A stretch of 64,000 bases of DNA from Pseudoscleropodium purum (GCA_963969395.1 OZ017797.1:6510001-6574000); one strand, 5' to 3'. Positions 1-11,428 are shown, counted from the first letter of the stretch. Notes: generated from the letters alone by a model not told the origin. Made by a program: numbers and translations.

Positions 1-2279
1 TGAGACGTGTATGATTCACCTAGATTTGTGTTTTAGAATGATTCTCCTTTCTAGAAAGGGACGCTATTGGGTACATGTACCTCAAGGCAATATAGTAGTG
101 ATTCTAGATCCATAGCAAAAATAGTCCAATAAGGTAGAAACACCTAACACAAATCATTTAAGCATTTCAATCTTGAGGAAATGGAGAATTTTGTTGAGAA
201 ATTGAACTCAATAACATAGAGCTCATTATAGAGGTTGTCCCCAGTTGTAACCATGGGTTTTTTTCTTTTCTTTTTCCACTCTTGTAATGATGTGCCAAAG
301 TGGTGGTATAAAATGTTACAGTGGTGTTCCAAATTTCAACATTCATCCACATATTGGATGGAAAATATCATATTAGCAGATGTCACATGATGTCTTTAAT
401 ACTATTTTCATCCATAATTTGGTAATTCCATCCAAGATTTTTTTAATTTAAAGTTTTCTAGCAAAAAACTTCACATTTTGTTATCATCTTTCAGAAAAAA
501 TATTGTTTTTTGGTGCAATCTAGCACTAGAAAGTCAAAAACAAAAGCCTTAGCTGTAACAATTGATGTCAAAGGAAGGTTTAATCCTTAAACGTCAATAA
601 GGACATGTAGCACCTAATGGATGACAAGGTATTTTTGTAAAATGATAGAAGTTCAACTATTCATTTGCAAAATTTGGTTGTCTAAAAGGAAGGTCTTCTA
701 TAGTAGCTTGACCTTCAATGAGTGCTTTTCCAATATTTTAAGACAAAAATTCACATGGTACTAGAAACTAATGATTTTTGTAGACACCCCTTGAAACTTT
801 AAGGGTTAAGAAAACAATAGTACCAAAGAAATACAACACCAAAACAAACCATCAAACCCTAGTTTGGGTGCTCCAAAGAGTTTTGTCTTGTATTTTTCTC
901 CAACTCTAGCTCTTGGTCCCGCATTGCATACACTTTATTATTGACTTTAATGTGTAAAAAAATAAAGATGAAGAAGAATGCAAATATTTTTTTTAAAGGA
1001 TTTTTTTCTTCCTCAAGAAATAAATATTTTATTTAATATAAATGTGAATTTTTCATCTAGACCCATCTTTATTTCATAGATTTACCTATAACAATTAGCT
1101 TTGGAACTTGTTCTTAATCAAGTGTGAGCCAATTGAGTCTTCTTCAATCAACAATATGACAAACTATTGTCCATTTAGGACAACTTGCTATGTCTTTACA
1201 AAGAAGTCTCTCCATTTTGCACTGAATAGGGGTATTATGGGGACCAAAAAATTAAAGGGACTTATCTTGAGAAATTGTAGATGTTTGAAACATGATGTAC
1301 AACCCCACAACACTTCAGTGATAGATATTTATATAGTATGTTGTGTCGTTTAATTATTATGGATCCTTTTAATACCCTTATCTAGTGTAAGTGTTTTCAT
1401 CTTAGTATGATAATATATTGCTTTCCTTCCAACAAAATGATGTGAAATATATTGCATTTTATGAGTAGATCTCGAGTACATGACATTAAGCAAAAGAATG
1501 GTAAATAGCAATAAAAAGTGATCACTTGCAACTCAATAGGGTTGCAAAATATTTTAATCGATAAGCATGCCCCTATTCAAATCACATACTATTTGTTTGC
1601 AACCAATCATTTTTTGACTCCAATTAGTGTTCATTAGCCACTTGTTCACTTATTCTGCAAAAATAATGTATTGCACATTAGTTTGTACATCAAATCTTAG
1701 AATAACTAAATCAAATTGAATATGACATTGGAAAACAATAGTAGTTGTTGCAAAAAATATGTGTCTAGACAAATTTGTGACATTAGATATGTGATTTTGG
1801 TGTCTATAGTAGCTCATTTTGTGACTGTAAATGTTTTATCATTGTAACAAAACTATAGCTAGCTTAACTTTTTCATAATATGCTTGGATGAACCTAGCAG
1901 ATGAACTTTGTGATTGAGGATTCAAGAGGAAAAAAGAGCAGCAAGCTCCCTAAGCACTCTTGATGTTATGAACAAGCTAATATCTTGAGTATTCTATTAG
2001 AAAATATTTTTCCATGGATAGTCTTCTGATAATTATTCCTTTTAACTTTATTTAAAATACAATTTTTTTCTAAAAGAGTGACTCGTAATGTGTCTAAAGT
2101 TTTGATTTTCATCTAGAAATTTGAGAAAATGAACTAGCTCATTATGTAGAGTAAACATGCCATTTATCACACACATTTCAAAATTGGACAACAATAGTTG
2201 CCATTTGTTGTACACTACTCGCACACTTCAACTACCAATTCGATTGGGATGGGAACAAAATTTTGTATTGCCCAATGAC
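1..2279. repeat. Dispersed 2.3-kb repeat, family 1, copy A
   Basis: This segment matches 28591-30889 in the same orientation almost base for base, with scattered substitutions and short indels; by eye it is well above 90% identical. Both copies lose similarity at the same point, just after a shared CCCAATGAC (2271-2279 and 30881-30889). Similarity is already present at base 1, so the copy may continue left of the window. It is AT-rich, and the short open frame near 1108-1353 is shared with copy B but is not conserved as protein in any recognisable way. Copies spaced 26 kb apart with no coding interior do not look like LTRs. It is probably a dispersed non-autonomous repeat or a segmental duplication. 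Confidence 0.85.
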
Positions 2280-2405
2280 TGGGGTTGTACTATAAAGACA
2301 ATTGGGGAGGGACTGGCACGAGAAGACAGGAAGGGAGTCCTTACTTAACACGGCAAGAGGGAGGCGAAGGAGGGGACCGACGGGGTACCTTGAAATTGTC
2401 AAAGA

Positions 2406-2438
2406 GGGGGGAACAAAGGGGGGAACAAAGGGGGGAGG
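2406..2438 (+). other. Four-tract G-run, potential G-quadruplex
   Basis: Three G6 tracts spaced by AACAAA, followed by a short GG tract, lie on the plus strand. The same arrangement (G6, AACCAA, G6, AACCAA, G6, A, GGG) occurs at 11429-11462 in the second copy of repeat family 2. The spacing suits a G-quadruplex; folding is inferred, not shown. Confidence 0.5.
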
Positions 2439-2707
2439 ATGAGGACAAGTGGCAGCCTCGGAGTCGAAGAATTACACCGGGCAATCAGACCGACTTTGGT
2501 CTCCATTGCGTCCCTTCCCTTCAAACGCATCCCCTATCTACAGTTGGCACAGATTTGTAGGCTCAAATGTTGCACACATGGAGCTATAATGGGACACAAT
2601 GCGGAGATGGACAATAATGGGTACGATGACTTTAACCTGTTCAAAATGAGGGAGCAAAGTTTCATCTCAATTTAATGTGGCACATGACATGGGAGGTGGG
2701 TAATTTC

Positions 2708-3639
2708 TTAACCCCTAAAGGTTGGAGACTATGTTTTCACCAAAAACACTCCAAAATGGCTATTTATGATAGAAGCACCAAAATTTAGATGAAAAACATT
2801 TTAGGACACATGTAACCATAGGATCTTGTAGTAAGGTAGTTTGAAAAGATGTAGAAAAAATTTCAAAATTTTCCACCATGTAGATTGCAAGATATTAATG
2901 TTTGAAGTGACAAAAATCATTGTTTTGACCCTGTGAAAATATGAGCAGCTCTACTTCACAAGGTCACATTTGAATGAAAAATTGTCCAAAATGGTGGTTA
3001 CTCTCTAGATTCATTCTTCAAGACAAGTTGGCTACATGCTTAAAAATTTTCAGATCATTTGGAATTGCACAATATATAGGAAAAAAATAGTGAGTAGAAA
3101 GAAGTACAAAGTGATTCAAAACACTAAATTGTTAAGATTTTAATTATAAAATTGAAAAATTCCAATCCAATGGTGGGAATGTAGTAATAAACAATCTACA
3201 TCATATGTTTTAAATTTTTTCAAAAAAATATTGAAAATTGAGTTAAATAAAGGACCCCAAAGTTTATTTTCAAGTCAGAAATCCATAATTACCCACAAAT
3301 TAGAACAGCTCATAACTTTCATCTCATATATCAAAATGGAATGACTCAAAGCTTTCCACATACATATAAATTTAGAAAACTAATTTCAAATATTTATTTT
3401 TGAGATAAGTGATTTAAACAAAAAAATGGGCTATTTGTCAAATATTGAAAATTACATATCATGCAATAACTTTTGAATCATGCAGTCAAAAGTTATGAAA
3501 ATTGTTAGGCCTTAAAGCTACTCCTTGGGCTAATGTTGTGTGAAAATTTCAGAAATTAAAAATAAAAATTCCATTTGTAGTAAGTTGCCCAAAATCACTA
3601 TATTGCTAAAAAAACACAGTTTTAACCTTTAGGGCTTAA
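2708..3639. mobile_element. TTAA-flanked element with CCC-type ends (copy a), with empty site at 12022-12025
   Basis: TTAA at 2708-2711 and 3636-3639 brackets a 924-bp AT-rich insert (2712-3635). The left end reads CCCCTAAAGG and the right end, reverse-complemented, GCCCTAAAGG. The related repeat at 11300-12740 lacks the insert and reads GTAATTTC-ATAA-CCTATT where this copy reads GTAATTTC-TTAA-[insert]-TTAA-CCTATT. The flanking TTAA (or TAA) is therefore a target-site duplication and the insert behaved as a transposon. It has no transposase reading frame. Its interior is related to copies at 60212-61164, 27310-28243 and, inverted, 20799-21654. Confidence 0.75.
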
Positions 3640-3825
3640 CCTATTGTTTATAGCAATTCATTGAGGCCGCAAACTTCTCCAAAATATTTGTATTCAAAAG
3701 GAATGCTAAAATCATCATTTTTTAATTTATCATCTAACAAATTCAATTTTATGATCCTTCACCCAACTACTTCAAGTACATCCTTTTAAAATTTTAGAGC
3801 GACTATTGTGTTGAGGCATGTCTCT

Positions 3826-3864
3826 TTTGAGCTCATTGTGACAAAATATCACAATGAGCTCAAA
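3826..3864. repeat. Short perfect hairpin
   Basis: Arms of 16 bp (TTTGAGCTCATTGTGA and its exact complement) are separated by a 7-base loop. It lies within the block of repeat family 2 that is absent from the second copy. No function can be assigned. Confidence 0.5.
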
Positions 3865-4992
3865 CTTTATTAATTAATTTTATTTACGCCCCCAAGTAAT
3901 TCAAAAATATTTTAAATTAATTTTTTCTAGTATCCTCCATCTTCTCCTCCCCTTTTATATAACTTTCAAACTGAGAATTCCTTACAATGAATATGGGATA
4001 TATAAGTTTTCAAGTACGTATGTCAGCATGTATGTTAGTACATATATCAATATGTATGCTGGTATGTTAATACATACATGTAGTTAGTATATCCATATTT
4101 GTATCAAGGTTTCGTATCCATATTAGAGTATTTGCATTTGTATTCCATCAAAGTTTTTTTTGGGGATCAACGATGGGGGGGTGGGGTTGTAAATTTTTTT
4201 TAAATCAATGGCTCTGGTTTTTTAGCACAGAGGGGAGGCATTAACTAATGGCCCAGAACCTACTTACTCTATTCGGCTCATTGTTGCCTCTGATTATGCA
4301 TTCTATGTACTTAACTTTCCCAAAGACATTTTTATCAGTCTTCTCCAAAGGTAAGGTTTGGTCTTTCAACATTTTTATGAAAAACATGTATGTCCTCTAA
4401 CTTGTACAAGTTAGTCAATATGTTGGGAAATGGATTGAAATTACATGGATTAAAATTTTACCTAAAAAAACTTTGAAATTCATCATTCTAAAAATCATAT
4501 AGTGGAAGGTGGTATAGGGTGAAAGCAAAATTGAAATTGCTAAAAACTTTTACAAGAAGTTCATAATTCTAAATCTCAATGGTGAGAATGTTTTAGGAAT
4601 CAACAAGTTGAACAATCCCATGTTTGTTTGTTTTTCTATTTGTAATTTTCAAAATTGAGTTAAAAAATGACTATATGATTCTTCAATGTACCATCATGGC
4701 CCGCAAAATAAAACTCTTCATTGCTTTCACCTCATTGCTCAAAATTATGGTTTAAATATCTTTGAGTAGATATCAAATCCATACCAAAAAATTAAATTAA
4801 GCAATCTTTTCTAAGAATAAATGGGTTTTTTTCTTAAGGCTCAAATTTTTGGAAGTACATTATTTTCAATGTTATACTAATTATCAATATTTCAAAAAAT
4901 ATATTCCAAAAGTTCCATATCTATAATAGTTCTAAAATGAAGTTAGAAAGCTGAAATGGTTTTAGCCATCAAACTATTAATATAGACCATTC

Positions 4993-5819
4993 TTAACCCA
5001 TAGAAGACCAAGGCATGTTTTAGATTCAAATTGTTAAAGATTGACATTTTTTAGGATTGTGACTAAAATAGAAAATAGAAAATTTTTCTTTTCAAATTCA
5101 ATTGTACAAATTTTTACTAATTTATTAAAAGAATGTGTGGAAAAAATTTCAAAAACTTTGCTTGTACAAATTGAAGGATTATAACGTTAACTTTGAAGTT
5201 AGAAAAATTCTTTTCTTCTAATCTTGTCTTACAAGTCCAACATGTTTTAAATTACTCCTAGAATAAGATTTTTGCCCTAGACATGGGAACTTTTGGGACA
5301 TCTTCATCCTATATCATGGTAGTTACATACCGATCAAATTTTAGATGTAGAAGACAAGTTTTGCACATGTTGCTATCTAAAAAGTTCAAGGCAACATAAT
5401 TTTTTTTATCTAAAGCACCTAATTAGATAAACAATCATATTTCTATCAAGGGAGTACATATTCACAACTTGTATCAAATTTTTGTGAATATGAAACCAAA
5501 TTTGACTTAATGCATAACTACTGAAGACTTATTACAAATGTTGAATAGTCACTTGGTCCTATAGAGAATAAGGAAAAGTTAGGCAAATTGAATTCAAAAA
5601 AAAATCTAACCGTCACTTTTGTAGGATGATGCTTTGATTCCCAGCAAAATAAGATGCTTCATAACCTTTATATCACTCTTTCAAATATAATGAATCCAAA
5701 GCTTTATTTTTTTTTGTCTAAAATTCTTTATCTAGAGATCAAGCCAAATATTAAGTTTATAAAAACCTTCTTGAGTTTTCATTTGTCCCATTAGGATACA
5801 ATGATCCTTTAGGAATTAA
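4993..5819. mobile_element. Possible TTAA-flanked element, degenerate
   Basis: TTAA at 4993-4996 is followed by CCCATAGAAGACCAAGG, resembling the left end of the element at 37556. TTAA at 5816-5819 is preceded by GATCCTTTAGGAA. The ends match each other only partly and no empty site was found, so this is tentative. The interior is AT-rich with no gene. Confidence 0.3.
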
Positions 5820-6300
5820 ATTAAACCTCTTAGAGGTTATAAGATGCACCAATTTGATTTTAGTCTTCAAAATATTTGCATCTTGAAAGGAAGTAGTTGA
5901 AGTATTACTCCTCCCCATGCTACCTCACATCAAAATACAGAATTAAGGAGGATAATGTGTGAAGCTCAACTTAAGTGATCATACCAAGGAAATAATCCAA
6001 TGTGACACATGATACAACTAATGGAATTTTACTCAAAGATTACCATTTACACTTGTGGAGGTATAATATTCAAAATAATTATATATTAAAAAGATATTGC
6101 TAAGATACTAAACCTCTAAAGGGAGTGTGTGTTCATTTTGTTCCACTCTTACTCCTTGAAGGTTACATTTCTCCCTTCAATAGGAAAGAACTTTCAACTA
6201 TGAGGGAAAAATTGATCCTCACAAGGATCATATTTTTAGATTCTTTTTAAGTACGTAAGATTATAATTTAAACCCACCTTTTTCATCATCTGAAGTAGAA
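5820..6300. other. AT-rich intergenic stretch
   Basis: No coding frame or sharp repeat border was recognised. Parts around 5590-5900 resemble about 15700-16150 at low identity, so this is probably old repeat. Confidence 0.4.
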
Positions 6301-6890
6301 ACCAGTTCCAAGCTCAATTCCAAGCTCCTGTGTCTCGATCTCAGACAAGAGCTTCAAGAGCTTCCTCCGGAATGCTCAAAGCAGTCTCGCATAAGTACGG
6401 CTGTCGAGAATTTGAGACGCCGAGATCCTAGAAGCCGCGAGTTCTTTAAGACCCCTGTTTGGCAAATTTGCTGTTGCCACGGTGAGCAATGTTGTCGCCA
6501 GCTTGCAGACGGTGGGTACTAAGCTGCTAGCAAGTCAAGTCAAGTTGCGGAGCTCAGGGCGAAACAGGAGCAGTTGCAATCCAACAGAGAGCGAGCGTCG
6601 TCAGAGCGTCAGGACGGAGCCTGGTGTCGATCGGAAGGTGGTGTCGCCACCGAAGTTTTCTTCAACTATTCTTCTTCCAGACAATCTTCTGAAGTGGAAA
6701 CCAGCTTGCAATTGCAGGAAGGTGGACAAGCTCTTCAGCCAAGACTCCTGTTTCACGTGCATTTGCGGTGGAGATGGTTTTCTTTATTCCTCATTTCGTT
6801 GCAATTGTAGCATTGATCGAAGTGGGGAAGTCCTTGGGAGTCGATCTGTTGTTTGGTCCGAGGGTTGAATGCAGGAATTACGTCTTGTCT
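6301..6890 (+). pseudogene. Frameshifted copy of the coiled-coil gene at 22.6 kb
   Basis: This GC-richer island is a diverged copy of 22592-22985. Shared stretches include CTCGATCTCAGAC, GAGACGCCGAGATCCTA and GTTGCGGAGCTCAG. The reading frame matches residues such as ENLRRRDP.SREF of the 22.6-kb protein, then shifts near 6460. The homologous frame reappears as an open stretch at 6574-6810 (SEGGVATE, like SEGGIATE in the other copy) and continues about 60 residues past the point where the other copy stops. It also lacks the start ATG used at 22631. It is either a decayed duplicate or a mobile gene fragment. Protein function is unknown. Confidence 0.55.
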
Positions 6891-8760
6891 TGTTGAAAAC
6901 ATGAGTTATTTCAGGTGCCCCAATTGTAGTGAGCAAGGTGATGTGTGTGGGCTTCCGCTTTTTTCTTACTTTTACTTTTCAGAAAGTGTTGGGATGGCGA
7001 TCACTAAAATTTTGGTGAAAGACTGTACTAATTTCTACATTTATCCATCTTTTGGATTCCAAATACACTTTTCGATTGTTTTCCTGTACTTTTTCATCGA
7101 AATTTGGCAACTTCATCCACATTTAAAATAGATATGAAAAGCTTTTAGCAAACAAAGACTACATTCATCTCATGAAAAGTAGAGATTTATTTTGAAATAG
7201 TGCAATTTAGTCCCATGGTGCTCTACCATAAGGGAATTGGTTTGGGCATGGAAGCACTCATAGCAGAAATGGGCATAGATTTTTTTAAGAAAAGTTGATT
7301 CACTACATCTAAGTTTTGCAAATGTGAGTTGTAGTTCACCTTAGAATACATTTCATGGTGAGTACATTTTCTCAATAGTTTTATAAAACACCACTTTGAT
7401 TGTGTTGTAGGTACTAGTGAATATCAAGATTCAACAAAATTGAGATGCTAGTCCTATTGTAGCAACATCACCAACTAGTGTTGCTTTCATTGTCTATAGA
7501 ATAGAGTAAATTGTATATGTGAGTCTATTACATAGTCTTGATTTCATCTAATGTCACTCACAAATGCAGAGAAGAGCAAAGTGATATGTAGGTGTACATT
7601 TACAATGTAAAGTAGTTCAATGGTTGCTAGGCAAAATTGTGAGGATATCCATTTTGGTGGAAAGATCCAATATGAACCTCAACCCAATTTGGATTTCTAT
7701 TCTTGAATCCAATTTTTCTCTTTTGTATCCTAATGTAGTAAAAATTGCACTTAGTTTGTAAATGGGGTTAAAATGTTGAAAATTGGGTGGTTGAAAAGTC
7801 ATTATGTCATGAATCCAATGAACAGCACAATGTGATTTTTGTATATGGCAAACTTTGTGTACATTACTCCACAATGTGAATGGACACTTTTAAGTTGTCA
7901 TTAGAACCATTTATAGAATTGGAAAAGTCATATTTAGCATCTCCAAAGCAAGAATAGTCCTCCCCTAGAATAGGAAGTTATATAGTTTAGTTTTGACCTC
8001 CTAAGGGGAAAACACCCAATACCATCCATGTACCCATTCTTGACAAGTAGGTTGCCATTGAAAATATTGCCCAAAGTACCATTTAACCACTCCCTTAGTT
8101 AATTACGATTTATTGATTGTCCATTCTATGTGGTAGAACCATTTGGCCTATAGTTGACCTCATTAGGGATTCCACATATGTTCTGAAGTGGTAGAAGGCA
8201 ATGTAAATTTTCTACCATGTTAGAAGATAGAAATCATATGGATTCGAATTTTTTTTTGTAACTTTATGCTTTGAATTGTAATTACTATGAATTTTGGAAG
8301 TCTGAGTCCATATTCAATACGTAGAGTCTTCTAATTCCTATGGCATTCAAGAACTACTTTTCCACTCACTATTTTGGGACATATGTCATGACTTAATTAG
8401 TCCTAACTTTGAAAAGGAAAAAAAAAAATTCTAAGCTATGGTTGAAAATTTGTTCCAATCTTGGTTGGAAATAGTTGCACCTATAGGTTGGGTATGGGAC
8501 CCTAGTTGAGAATGGGTGGTTCTACCATAGACTTTAGTTTTATGATCAAACTATATGAAGATTCCAAAGGCCTTGGGATCTTCAACTTTGAATATTCGTA
8601 ATAATTATATGCATGTCTTATCCAAAAATTATGTTTTTCTTTTCACAATTCATGAGTTTCAATTGCTAATATCCAAAAAATATTTTTATTTTATATTTAA
8701 AAGGTGCTTCCAACTAAGCTGAATTGCTCAGTTTGACAATTTTCAGTGTTTTCACCTTAT
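6891..8760. other. AT-rich intergenic stretch
   Basis: No gene was recognised. The longest open frame (about 85 codons, minus strand, 7617-7874) has no family resemblance and AT-biased composition, and is taken as chance. Confidence 0.4.
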
Positions 8761-9125
8761 TTTGATACATGACAACTGCAGCGGGGATAAGTTGGAAATT
8801 GTTGACCTGTATTGAGCGCTGAATGTACCACTTGGCTTGCAGTTGTGGAGTTACTTTCAGCTTGTCTATAGCTACAATAAACAAGTACTCCAGTGCTTTT
8901 TTAAAAACTGCGTATACAAACTTGTGAACGTTTGGAGGCTTTTTGTCTTTCTAAGGGTTCACGTTTAGTTGCAGGAAGTGGAGACTTTCTCAAGTGGATG
9001 ATTGCTCTACCATCTCAAACTGAGTAGTCCAGAGTCCGAGTATTTTTCTCTCTGCACTTCGTTGTTCTTTGTGCCTCACCTACAGGACGGTACTTGCCGA
9101 TTTCAGCACCTTTTTGTAGTTCTCT

Positions 9126-9317
9126 ATGACAAACTCCGAGCAGACAACAGGGACACCACGTTTAGATAGCAGCAAAACTTGCTCTTGTGGTAGTAATCCC
9201 AGCAGTTCGCAACGGTCGAACTATGCTGAAACGGTGGCAAAAGGTCGACTTATGTTGAAATGTACGATGCGAAGGCTCCACCGAAACTTGGCTGAGCGAG
9301 ACTTCAACCCAGTGTAA
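9126..9317 (+). CDS. Small hypothetical ORF, 63 aa
   Basis: A 63-codon open frame starts at an ATG within a GC-raised stretch (about 8760-9420) that looks more like transcribed DNA than its surroundings. The sequence before it is pyrimidine-rich, as in a plant 5' leader. The peptide is rich in Ser, Thr, Asn and Arg, with no domain, signal peptide or membrane segment that I can see. It converges on the 3' end of the AP2-like gene, so it could instead be antisense to that gene's untranslated region. Being real coding is uncertain. Confidence 0.25.
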   Translation: MTNSEQTTGTPRLDSSKTCSCGSNPSSSQRSNYAETVAKGRLMLKCTMRRLHRNLAERDFNPV

Positions 9318-9541
9318 TAGCAATTGGATCTGCTTTGCTTCCATTCATGTGAAAATACTTGAATATACTTCCATTCATGTGAATACAAAACATCAGACCT
9401 GATGTTTCTTAACATAACCTTTCCCACTAATGTATGAAGTGTACTACATTTCTGTGTACAACCTGGATGCTACCATTAAATCACTGCGACAACCAAATTA
9501 TGCTACATTTACCAAAGTGTACCCATTTCCCAGAAGGCTTC

Positions 9542-11017
9542 CTAGACTTCACCTCCATCAGGTGGCAGAGCCATGAGGCCCGGATAATTATGTTGATGCA
9601 TGCTCTGCTCCATCTCCACCTCAAAGCCTGGAACTCCTTGGTTGACGTCATGCAGCTGCTGCTGCTGAAGGCAAAACTGACATGGCCACTGAGGATTTTG
9701 GATGACGGGTTCTTGGAGTTGCAGCTGTTGCAACAGCAAAATTTGGGCACCAGATTCCTGGATTTGTTGTTGCTGAGCAGAAATTTGTTGTTGCTGAACA
9801 GAAATTTGTTGTTGCTGAGCAGAACTTTGTTGTTCCAGAAGAGAAATCTTTTCCTGAAGAGTGTGGACAAGTGTTGGAAGTGAGTCCAATTGGTCACTGC
9901 CGTTCAGACTCATTCCACTCTCGGTGTTCGGTGGCAGTTGAGAAACTGGCAGAGCAGATCCTTCTTGAGAACCAAGGTTGTGGCCATTTGAAAGCGCAAG
10001 ACCCTGAACATCATCCGGCAAAAGGTGTCAAAAACCTAAACCAGCAAGGGTAGTGCATTTCTGACAAGGCAGAAACCCACTAGTGCGTGCACTTCCTTTA
10101 CCGTGGCTTTAGAAATCATCCATTTATAGAACCAACACATGGCCATGTGAAATACTTCTTGGTTCTATCACATCCAAAGATGTTCGTTGAAGATACACTC
10201 TAAATGCATCATCTCAAGTTTAAATGTGACTGGGAACCTAGGTACTACTTGAAACACCAATAATTCATTGCTTATTCATGGAGTATCCACATTATACATA
10301 CTTTAATGCTTCAATGCATTAGAATCCTCTCACAAACGGGGACAAGACCTTGAACCAGATTCCATTTTAAGAGTGAAAAGCATTCAAAGGCGAAAGAAAT
10401 TAGTTACTTACCTCATGCATTCTATAGAAAGAACGGGATCCGCACTCCAAACCATGATTGTCACCAATCATGCCCATACCCACTCCCGAGTTCTCCACCT
10501 GACTCGCAAGGGCTGGCTGTTGATGTCCAGCTGAGTTCAACAAGCTCGCCCCACAAGGATCCACATTTCCCTCATCATGTCCTGGTGTCGCCTGACCTTG
10601 ACATCCCTCAGAAAATTCCTGCTCCAAAGCTGCCAACGCCTTTGCCCTCTTCCTGAAATCTTCATAGACCTTCTTTGCTTGATCAATCACCCACTTCCTC
10701 TTCTCCAGGCCAGTGAAATGTCGTCCTTCCTCAGTCATGGGGGGGACTTGAAACCAGCCATCCAGCAAACCTGGACCTCGGCTGTAGTAGAAGGCAGCAA
10801 TGAGAAACTTGTTCTGTGCCTCTTGCGGAGTGGCAAACCGCCCAAGTTCGAGCCTTGGCACTTTTTCGCCGTTCCATATGCGAGGTTTCAATCGTGCATC
10901 ATACACCACCTTGGTGCCCCCTTGCTTATCCACCAGTGTTCTGCGGTGTACTCCTTTGAAGGCTACCTCTCTGAACTTGATCCACACATAGGCGCCCAGG
11001 AACAGGACTATTTCCAT
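9542..11017 (-). CDS. Divergent AP2/ERF-like protein with Gln-rich heptad zipper
   Basis: Two coding exons, 10412-11017 and 9542-10003 (minus), joined in phase 0 with a consensus GTAAGT donor, encode 355 aa. Residues about 20-83 resemble an AP2 DNA-binding domain: FKGVHRR in place of YRGVR.R, YDARLKPRIW in the strand region, then LELGRF.TPQEAQNKFLIAAFYY like WLGTF.T.EEAA.AYD.AA. The usual WLG tryptophan is replaced. Basic helical sequence follows (residues about 110-140). Exon 2 carries four heptads of the type AQQQQIS, a probable coiled coil, and more Gln-rich sequence. A nuclear DNA-binding role is inferred. The first in-frame ATG after an upstream stop was used. The AP2 assignment rests on pattern only, so a plant-specific family of other origin is possible. 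Confidence 0.6.
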
Positions 11018-11190
11018 GTCCTCACGTGCACAACCTTCCCAGCCGCCCCAATTGACACCCAAACCCCCGCAGAACCTCTCAATTCCTGCCTACCGACAGG
11101 GCTCGTGAACTTCACACTCGTCCCCCACCACCACTGCAAACCAAAAGCGTGCGTGAAGCTCCCGGTGGAGAGGAGCAGAAATTGGAACAT
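11008..11190 (-). CDS. Upstream ORF (60 aa) overlapping the AP2-like start
   Basis: In the presumed 5' leader of the AP2-like gene, an ATG at 11190 opens a 60-codon frame. Its TAG stop lies a few bases beyond the main ATG (11017), in another frame. Ribosomes translating it would pass the main start, so it could repress the main protein. It may not be translated, or an unrecognised leader intron could remove it. Confidence 0.35.
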   Translation of the reverse strand: MFQFLLLSTGSFTHAFGLQWWWGTSVKFTSPVGRQELRGSAGVWVSIGAAGKVVHVRTWK

Positions 11191-11264
11191 GCAAACCTTT
11201 GCAAAATCAAGCTCGAGGAGCAGAAAAACACTGAGACAGAGAACTCAGCTGGCTGCTGCGCTCA

Positions 11265-11273
11265 CTATATAAG
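11265..11273 (-). promoter_or_regulatory. TATA box of the AP2-like gene
   Basis: CTTATATAG on the minus strand lies about 250 bp before the main ATG and 75 bp before the upstream ORF. It sits at the edge of the G-rich repeat that begins near 11300. The start of transcription would fall near 11235-11240. Confidence 0.5.
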
Positions 11274-11428
11274 TTAAGTTAAGTTAGCGCAAGAGCTTGG
11301 GTTTGAGGTTGTACAGACAAATTGGGGGGGACTGGCAAGGAGGGATACCTTACTTAACCTTACTTAAGAGGGGGGGGGAGACCGAAGGGGGACCAACGTG
11401 GGTAAGAAGACCGTGAAAGTGTCAAAGA

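Larger units (their letters stand above)
2280..4850. repeat. Dispersed repeat family 2, long copy (G-rich head, AT-rich body)
   Basis: The segment begins exactly where repeat family 1 stops. It has a G-rich head (about 2280-2460) followed by an AT-rich body. The same order of blocks recurs at about 11300-12740: G-rich head, a CTCCATTGCGTC block, a block starting near 3640 and 12026, and a block at 4284-4800 matching 12195-12720. Relative to the second copy, this one carries the TTAA-flanked insertion at 2712-3635 and about 480 bp extra at 3800-4283. No gene was recognised. Confidence 0.75.

Noticed and set aside
1108..1353. 81-codon open frame shared by both 2.3-kb repeat copies
   Set aside because: Shared only because the DNA is duplicated; the copy at 29690-29881 reads differently at both ends and nothing suggests selection on the protein.
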